Below, piece by piece: positions 56,501-64,000 of a stretch of DNA of 64,000 bases. A program made the position numbers and the translations under genes. Source of the stretch: Symsagittifera roscoffensis (Eukaryota > Xenacoelomorpha > Acoela > Convolutidae); assembly GCF_963678635.1 (NCBI RefSeq), contig NC_087064.1, positions 27,880,189 through 27,944,188 on the forward strand. The letters run 5' to 3'. The notes beneath the pieces are model-generated. The model ran no database searches. It had not been told where the DNA came from and saw nothing but the letters and a program-made list of their open reading frames with translations. Positions within the stretch are counted from its first letter, which is position 1; each line of letters opens with the position of its first letter.

Positions 56501-57379
56501 ATTTTTTAACCTGAAGGACAAAGTGAGCTTCTAGTTCTGCCATACCAAACTATTGACTAGATGCATAGTGATCCTGTACTAACATGATCATCTAAGAAAA
56601 TAAAGGACTCAGAATCAAAAACTGTAATTGCGAAGGGATGTAAACAGTAATTGAAACACAAACTAAACAAGTTTAGACGGGTACCGCGACAACTTGCAAG
56701 AAAAGGCAACTCGCAAAATTTAAGCAAAGCGACAACTCGCAAGTTTTTGAAGCGAATTTGGAAACTTTATATTCTCGGCTTAAGATCGCCGGTGGGCGCG
56801 CGTCGCAGCTTTGCGGCGATTACTGGCACTAAATTTTGTATCCGGCTCTAAAAGTCCTACCCTATGTTGCGCGGCTGCGTCGGTGAGTATATTGCGAGTT
56901 GTCTTTTAATGTGAGTTGTCTTTTATTGTGATTTGACTTTTCTTGCGAGTTGTCACACTGCGGTTTAAACCGATGCGCACAATATTCATTCTTGTTCGAA
57001 GCATTTCAGTTGGGTAATCAAATTTATACTAATATCATAGGCTGTAAGAAAAATCAGGCGCTATCAGTTTGATTGAGAAATCGCCAGTTAATCAGTGTTT
57101 TATTATGTAACCGAAGGCTGACAAATCTGAAGCGTGACCTGAAATTTTATTAGCGCAAGTTAACTCTCTTTGTTTCACATAAGTTACGGTCATAAAACTC
57201 AATGATTTTTTTCCGAATTTGATATTTTGCAATAAGATCAGCCACTAGGAAGATAGGCTCAACATTGAGCGCAAGAGTGTTACCATGATTTCGTGTTATG
57301 ATTTCGCATTGATCGGCCAATTTTTTTTTGGAAAACCGCTGATAACTTCATCAACATCGGATTTTTCTTAACCGTTAAA
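56501..57379. other. No gene recognised
   Basis: Contains repeated short phrases around 'AACTCGCAAG' and 'GCGAGTTGTC' (56690-56960), on both strands and irregularly spaced. No coding region is supported. Confidence 0.4.
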
Positions 57380-58250
57380 GACGAATCCTTAAACAATTTT
57401 TCGGTCCCTCGAGCATATCATTGGTGAATAAGGCAATTGTGTTAAGTTTTTTTGTACCATCACTTTTCTCGATTAGTCGCAAAGAAACCGCGTTTTTGTC
57501 ACAATTTAATCTTTCCATTTGAAAGCATTTATCAGACGATCTAAAAACAAAGTAATTTATAATATAATCGAAGCATGTCGAGCAGTCAAAACATACCCGA
57601 TTTGGTCGAGAAATCGAAACATATGCTGAGAACAATCGGGGATTAAAGGTCTTCTTAATGTGCAATTAGCTAGACCTGATGTTATATAGAACCGCCAGTG
57701 GGTATAAAGGACTAGACACAGTGCCAATGTCAATTGAAAGCCTTTTTTGGGACAACCATCAAATTGTCGCCACAAAAAAGAATACTCGAACTTATTGAAA
57801 CTAAACTAAAATGTTTATGAAAAAAATTTAGTCAACTAAACAGAACAATTAATTGACAAACAGCTAGCATCTTTCTTGAAGCTAATTTTTTTTTGAATGT
57901 TTGGGCAATTGCACATTAACTTATAATTGTCTTTTTGCAGGCTAGTTAGAATTTGTCTAATATCAATTTTAAAGAAATCTTTTTTTTCTAAAGCATGTTG
58001 TATCTCCAAAGTTCCAGCTAAAAATCCTACGAAGCGCTTCCACATAACGACAAAACATCAAAAACATCAATTTCAACAATTGTGATCATATAAGTTTATC
58101 AATCATGCGCATATTGAGCTCGTACTAACAGAACTGTGGCCCATGTTTTAGATATGACCTCAACCAAAACAAAATGTTTTGATGTCAACTGTTTCAATGA
58201 AATATCTACGTTGTTCGGTCAAATTTTTTATAGGCCCACTCATAGGGGAC
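57380..58250 (-). repeat. Unknown repeated locus, copy 2
   Basis: Shorter, uninterrupted counterpart of 53740-56500. A - strand frame 58045-57836 (WKRFVGFLAGTLEIQHAL) aligns with 55710-55620 in copy 1, where the corresponding frame reads LLVVFSQKFEDRNNALKIKD. Conservation of a frame in places suggests a decayed protein-coding unit of unknown kind. Confidence 0.5.
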
Positions 58251-58261
58251 CGGCCTGTTAG

Positions 58262-58440
58262 GATGTGTGCCGATAAGGGGACAAATTTTGGGACAATTAA
58301 CGCGCGATATATTTCGATCTATTAACGCGTAAGCGGGGATTTAATCCGTCCTAGAAGTGATTCCAAATTGAACAAAGGGAGCTTATTGGCCATAAATATT
58401 TGTTACTAGAGGCAAAATCTATCATTTTGTGCTTCTGCCC
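58262..58440 (+). mobile_element. Family A fragment
   Basis: 'GGGACAATTAACGCGCGATA' and 'TATTAACGCGTAAGCGGGGA' with following 'CCATAAATATTTGTTACTAG' match the inner half of family A. Both ends are missing. Confidence 0.6.
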
Positions 58441-59259
58441 AATTTGGAAGTTTTTGACGATATATAATGTAACCTCAGATATAGGATAGTTGATTGGTTT
58501 TGGCGGTCGTTGAAGTGGGCAGCACATTAATCACTTAAATTCATCATTCGACTGGGTGAGCGTTTTTTGATCCTTAGGTATAAAACTAATAGGTCTTTTT
58601 CCTTTTAAGTTGACTTAAGTTTGGTTATCGAAATTTGGAACGTTTTGTAGCTTTGCTCTCTGTAATGCTCTTTCAAAGACTTCAAGAAGTCGTTTGCCTG
58701 ATAAGTCCTGGCAATGGTCTTTCTCGAAATCTGTCATTGACATTCTTTTCATCCGTTTTTGGAGCCTTTCTGACTTTATCCCAAGTCCTCCAGTTGTAAT
58801 TTAGCAGAGTTTCGAATCGAGGAGCTCCTCCAAGTAGTTTTTTTTCGTATTAGAATTCTGTTTGATCAAGTCGTCTGCTGTGTGTAATGATGTTTTTACG
58901 CAAATTTCACTAGCCTCGAGTGAAATTCAAACTTTTTTCTTCTGTAACAATTGTGAAAATTGCACGTTGAGTAAAACTTGACTATTAGTCGCGTCAAAGT
59001 GTCGACAACAGGATTAATTGCATATTGAAATGTAAATAAAAAACTTATAAAACTTACAAAAAACTTTGTTTAACCGTAATTTAGTTTGTTTTAAGAAAAC
59101 TTATTTCGCAATTCAGTTCTTCTCTCCATCAAATGAGCATGAGTCATTCTCTCCATCAAATGAGCTGGGAAAAATGTGCTCCATTTATCTGCTAATTAGT
59201 TAAAATGATTGTACGCTCCGAAATGAGTTGGGTGTAATGATAGTGTTAAAATTCTTTCT
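58441..59259. other. No gene recognised; 3' flank of the - strand BEL/Pao remnant
   Basis: An LTR would be expected near here, but I did not find a matching pair. A short direct repeat 'TTCTCTCCATCAAATGAGC' occurs at about 59121 and 59146. Confidence 0.35.
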
Positions 59260-61571
59260 TATTAGAAAATGTTTAAGATTATTGACTTCAAATTTCCTAT
59301 TGGTATGTTACAAATCACATTGGCTTTCAGAATCAATTTTGACTTTTCGAATGACTTAACAAAGTACAGGAAAATTGCTCCATCAATGTGCTCGCGGGCC
59401 ACAAGTTGAGGTAAAAATGAGGGAGTTTTTGAGCCTAGCAAAAAAACGCCTGCGAAAGTGCTAGCTGGGTGATCAAAAATTCTGTAGGTCGTCCTTACGG
59501 TCACCGCTCGAGTGGTCTATCTAGTCCAGGATGTTCTGCTGTGACACGTCTCGAAGACCGTATTCCTCGCGGCGTCAGATTTTTACAAGATCCAGACTAC
59601 ATCTCTTTTTTATAGCGGTTTTTCAAGGCTTTATTTTGTTTGCTTCAACAAGTAAACATTCTTTTTGTAGTCTTTGCCAACTGTGGTCAAATTAATGTTG
59701 GTGTTGAGACCAGTTTTCAAAGCGAGGTGGTGGTCGATCGTCAAAATACCTGGGTAGTACGTTGCTGAAGGGACGTTGGATTAAAAGAATGGTTCGGGCT
59801 GAGAGGCTCTTTGTTGCCTGAGACATCGGCAACGTTTGTCAGAGTTCTGGAGTTAAACATCGATTGCGTTTCAGTGAGAAAAGTTTTGAAAACTTTCAGC
59901 GTAAATTTTTCAGATCCAAGAATAACCAGGATTGTGCGTTTTGCGATCTGGATTGATTGCTCTCAGGCCCAATCAAACTGAGCGCTTATGATGGGTTGAT
60001 TCTTCATTCGACTTCTTTAATTCCAAATTTAGTATAAATTTCAATTTTGTTGAGACATTTCATGCATTTTTTATTCATTGCCAGCTACTACGCAGGAAGT
60101 AGTTGGCCATTGTCACGGTAATTTTTTTTATATGAGCCTCTTCTTGCTGTCAAGCGGGCAAATACATATAGAAAGGTGTCAATGTTTAAATCTGGACAAG
60201 ATCTGGTAAGCTGCTTTTGTTGTAAGACAGTTGAAGATAATAGCATATTGTTTGTCCGTTTGTTTTCCTTTTTCAATGAGGAATGGTTCAAAAAAATTTA
60301 CTCATGCACTGATGAAGTGGAAATAAGACACTGCGGAATGCTAGGCATGCACCAATAATTAAGAAGCGTTGCTGTATGAAAGCTTTGGCAACTTCTGCGC
60401 TTTGATATATGCACATTTGATTTGCGTGTAAAACGTACAATTGAGTTTTTGCGTTTTTTTAGTCCAGAAAAATCAAAAATCGTGCATATTTTTCCATGCA
60501 AGGAGAAAATTTCGGTCAAATTTCGAGCTCATAGAAAAAAATTTTGATCCGAAAAAGGATTAAATTGAATCAATTTGTTTTTACTGTCAGTTTTGTTTTT
60601 GTTTTCTAAACCTTTGATAGCTTTGGGGAACGATTAAACCTAAAGAAGTTTAAAATTGGCTTGCTCCATGTAAAAAACCGTTTGATATCAAAAGATGGCT
60701 CATTCAAAAACGGTACTATGTTTTTGTTTCATTTTCGAAAGCCCGCAAAAACCATAGTTGTTGCAAGCATATTTGTTTTGTGCCACAATTTCCTGGATTT
60801 TTTCAGGAACAAAGAAGATGTAAGCCTTTTTTCGCTTATTTCTTTGTGCTCTAGACCGCTAGTACCATAATATGCAGGATTCAGCTTGGTTGAAATGTGA
60901 TGTTAATGTTGTTCGATCATTGAAATTTTAGTGAATATATTAGCATCAAACGTTTTATGCTTTGTTGTTTATTTTTGTCAGTCAAGGACAACCTGACTGT
61001 CTGTCCATATATGGAAAAAAGATAGTCTATTGAGATGAAGTTTCATAAATGCAAATGACAGTAGACTTACTCAAATTGTTGCAGCTTCTAATTCAGGTTT
61101 AGGCACATTAAGTTGTTTTACAAAAGCAACTTTTCTCTTGCCAATTAAAACTTAGTTTGAATAATTGTGTGGTCGGCTTTATGCATTAGCACGAAAAAAC
61201 TGCGGGCATTCCACTCCTTGATGCGTCTATAAATACTTGTATTTCCAACTTCTATGAATAAACGTTTTGATTTGGAAAAAAACTGCGGGCGAGGTTATTC
61301 TAATCAATTGGAGGAAGAAATCCAGGACCTTTCGTATCTTACGTTATTGATCGTCCGGTATCTGATCCTCTAATTGCAATTGTAGTTATTTTCAAATTCC
61401 ATTTCTGTCCAAAAACACTTGTTGAAACTTTAATCTCGTCGTTGTCTTCGTAAAGAATACTTTTCAGCGCGAGCTTGTTGTTTGATAGAAATTTCGTGAG
61501 TAGAAATCACCTTGTCTTTTGATTCCATGGTTTCTGCGAAAATCGATTGTGCTTTGTTTAAGGTAGGTAAT

Positions 61572-61961
61572 CTAATTCGATGTATTCATCCATTCGAAGC
61601 TGTTTAACATTGCATCACACATCAGAGGAAATAATTTTTGATTATTGAAATCGCAATTTTGTAATTCAAAAATTGCGCAGAATGGGAAACATTTGCCACC
61701 TAAAATTAAATGCGTGTACTCATATCGATTGCTTTTTCCATGAATTTCCCAGGAAAAAGTCAAGGTTGTTCTATCATCTTCACAATTGCTCAATTCCATG
61801 AACAGCCCCTCAATACTTGCAAGAAGACCAATAGAATGTTTGTTGAAGCGCAGTGGAATTCCGTGGATCCATTTGTTTACATTTTCTAACTCATCGTCTT
61901 TAACTGTGCGGCAATTTAATGATTTTAATTGATTGAGCGCTATGTAGATTTTTTTCTGCAT
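61572..61961 (-). pseudogene. BEL/Pao reverse transcriptase fragment
   Basis: 130-codon open piece of the second BEL/Pao remnant covering the N-terminal half of RT up to the NSFEWMNTSN end, where the family's YVDD box would follow. The first catalytic Asp position reads ASIEGLF, lacking the aspartate. Confidence 0.72.
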
Positions 61962-63676
61962 TTCAGTCTCAGTATTTTACGGCAAAAGTACTTTCATACA
62001 TCTGGTTTGTTTTTGAACTTGCAAGGATTCGAATTGCTGCTAAAATCTTTCTAGAGTATATTTAATTTTCTGCTTTGCTCAGTTATGTTTTTATAAAATT
62101 CCAAAGTAGTCCAATGGTTGCTCAACATGTTCATTTGATTCGATGTGAAATACAAATCCCGAAGTTTATCTGCTGCGCACTCTTTTAATTCCGGTGGGAG
62201 CAATCGGTGATACTCTCCTGCAATTGTCTAGCCCAATGCAGTTTTTAATCCAATGTGGTCGGAAATCATTTCTTCGATCACTTGAATGAGGAACAAATGA
62301 AAATAATAACTCCAACTAGCACCCTGAGCTGTGCGCTAGCAATTTTGGAAAATTTAATTTGTTTGTCTGGTTTCATTCAGATGAGCAACCTTTGCACAAG
62401 GTTTGTTTGGAAATGGTGTTTTGTAAACCTTGCGGACTGGCAACGCTTAACAAATATGTTACTTAAGAGATAAAATACTACCAAGTTCTTTTTTGCAACC
62501 GGCATCTCATGGTTTATATTTGTATTGTAAAGACATATTGGCAGTTTCTGATGATAAAATATCGGAAAAATCTGAAATTTAGTCAAGCATGAAAGTAAAT
62601 TGGATGCCGGGGTCAATGAGAGCGTAAGTGTTGAAAACTTTACCCTTTTTGATGAACGAAACTAGGGTCAAGTACAATTGCCTAAACCAAGTATTGAAAA
62701 ATCGTTCAAGAGTTACTTTTTCTGAAGCAATAAATCCTCCGCCAGGTTGATGCTGGTAATCACAGTCACGATTTTGATGTCGACCGTATGCGTATGATGC
62801 ACTGTTATTGTTTACAAATCGAAATGGGTCATGAATAAAAGCATATTTAAAACTTTTACTTTGCTGACATCGTATAAATGAACTGCAATTGTTTCGTGAC
62901 TGTCGGAAACTCAGAAATTTTATGCGCTACTCAAACTGTTACAAAAGATTGACTTTTCATCTGGTGCCATATTTTGGTAACCGGAGCAATAGGCAAAAAA
63001 TGGTTCTATAATAATTGAGGCTTTTTTTTAAATGAAATTACGGCTTTTTGTCATTTGTTTGTCAGACCTCATTTTACCGCCGTTTTGTTTGTGCCAAAAG
63101 AAGATAAACTGCGAGTGTTTAGTCCTTGATCTTTGATCGAGGAAACGCCTAGAAAAAACTGGTCTCATTGCAGTCGTTCAGAAACGTTTGCTTGTATTTC
63201 AAAGCACTTCTGAAAAAATTCTACGGTGTTTTTATGAAGGTTGCGAATTACAAAATCACTCATACAAAAAGTTGTTGGGTAGGTCATCTAAGCAGTGCCA
63301 TTAACAATCTGATTTCTGTCAACCATACTCTGGAACATTTTGTCCAGTCGTGGTAAGCCATCAGGTCTCCGTCATAATTAGGTAGTTTTTTAGGAGGTAG
63401 TTCAAGAGGCAACTTGTAGCCACTTTTGTCATGTCTGGGTAATAATTTTCCGGTCAGTTTGATGGCTTTGCATTGTTGGAATGGCTGCGTTTAATTGTAA
63501 TTAGGATGATTGAAAAAATTGACTGAGTATCTCTAAAAGTATCTCTACGCTGTTCGCTGTTTGATAAGATCGGACTTTTAAAAGCCTGTTTAAGATGATG
63601 CTGTGATTGTAGATTGTTTAATTGCGTTCATTACTCCCTTGATGATCCCTTACTATTTGTTCAAACATAAATTGCT

Positions 63677-63955
63677 TTAAAACTGATAATTTGAAGTACT
63701 TTGAGAAAATGGGTTCTTGTTTCCTCGGATATCTGTAGGGGGATACGTATACTGCTCTACATTGTCCTGATGTGTAGGATGAAATTTCCAATCATTTAAA
63801 GTCGAGATTTGTAAAACATTACCTGGTTGTTTACGATTGAAATATGCAAATGAGGATGATTCCAATGAAATAATTACTTGTAGATTTGGATGAACTGCAG
63901 AAACTGAAAGCTGGACGGCTTCGTGACTTTGATTTAGTCCTAAAATGGCTGGCAA
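63677..63955 (-). other. Coding-like frame at the edge of the - strand remnant
   Basis: 93-codon frame (ALPAILGLNQSHEAVQLSVS, then FAYFNRKQPGNVLQISTLND). It is open further upstream to about 63990. I do not recognise it. By position it could be the gag part of the BEL/Pao remnant or a separate captured sequence. Confidence 0.3.
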
Positions 63956-64000
63956 AGCTTTTTGTACTGATGAAAGATTTAGTTAGTTTGTCGGCTGATT

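Larger units (their letters stand above)
59260..64000 (-). mobile_element. BEL/Pao-type retrotransposon pol remnant, - strand
   Basis: From high to low coordinate on the - strand: near 62610 a protease-like YALIDPGIQF; near 62320-62260 the linker before RT with an LKTALG*TIAG block; 61961-61572 an open RT segment (LLASIEGLFMELSNCEDDR, then LTFSWE and LILGGKCFPFCAIFEL), matching the BEL/Pao RT pattern of metal-binding Asp, LRFLW and FGA-SSP; about 59870-59760 the integrase C-terminus (NSRTLTNVADVSGNKEPLSP), followed by a W-x-Q-rich stretch; and about 59560-59400 the terminal RGI-RRVTAEHPGLD block. Catalytic residues are altered (DSG to DPG, ADIEKMF-like to ASIEGLF), and stops are common, so it is inactive. 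It runs off the window at 64000. Confidence 0.75.

Overview
The window is AT-rich animal (metazoan) nuclear DNA. Genes are split by introns with canonical GT-AG borders. BEL/Pao-type retroelement remnants, CR1/L2-like and Tx1/L1-like LINEs, a FLYWCH-MULE transposon and a hAT-like element with an 8-bp target duplication all point to an animal. I cannot fix the phylum. All five protein genes I can support lie on the + strand; all recognisable elements are at least partly decayed.

Layout. 860-3450 holds a + strand BEL/Pao pol remnant. 4610-5300 is a degenerate tandem array. 6937-23553 is PFKFB (6-phosphofructo-2-kinase/fructose-2,6-bisphosphatase) in four proposed exons. Its 13.3-kb first intron contains a head-to-tail tandem duplication (7824-13686 and 13687-19914), each unit with a broken antisense MULE transposase; the second unit also carries a later inverted copy of its own sequence. 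25020-26940 is a Tx1/L1-like LINE remnant. 27722-28381 is an intronless NIPSNAP-family gene. 30650-32870 is a decayed antisense LINE containing a 23-G run. 33603-37870 is mitochondrial ribosomal protein bL17m in four exons, with a pile-up of small hairpin-ended repeats in its last intron. 38050-40613 is an unrecognised acidic protein in two exons; its intron holds a nested hAT-like element. 40929-53163 is a nine-exon gene for a CCCH / RWD-like / CHY zinc-finger protein, with a 3.4-kb antisense LINE in one intron, flanked by a perfect 9-bp target duplication. 53740-58250 is a repeat-rich locus with a GTCGAAACATA minisatellite and two diverged copies of an unknown unit. 59260-64000 is a second BEL/Pao pol remnant, on the - strand.

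How the genes relate. PFKFB sets fructose-2,6-bisphosphate and so glycolytic flux. NIPSNAP and bL17m are mitochondrial. bL17m, the acidic protein and the CHY-finger gene follow each other on one strand with gaps of only 179 and 315 nt. Each start codon lies 6-29 nt after a pyrimidine-AG acceptor-like site, so an operon resolved by spliced-leader trans-splicing is possible but unproven. Exon borders were chosen by eye for reading phase and splice consensus; no alignment or search could be run.
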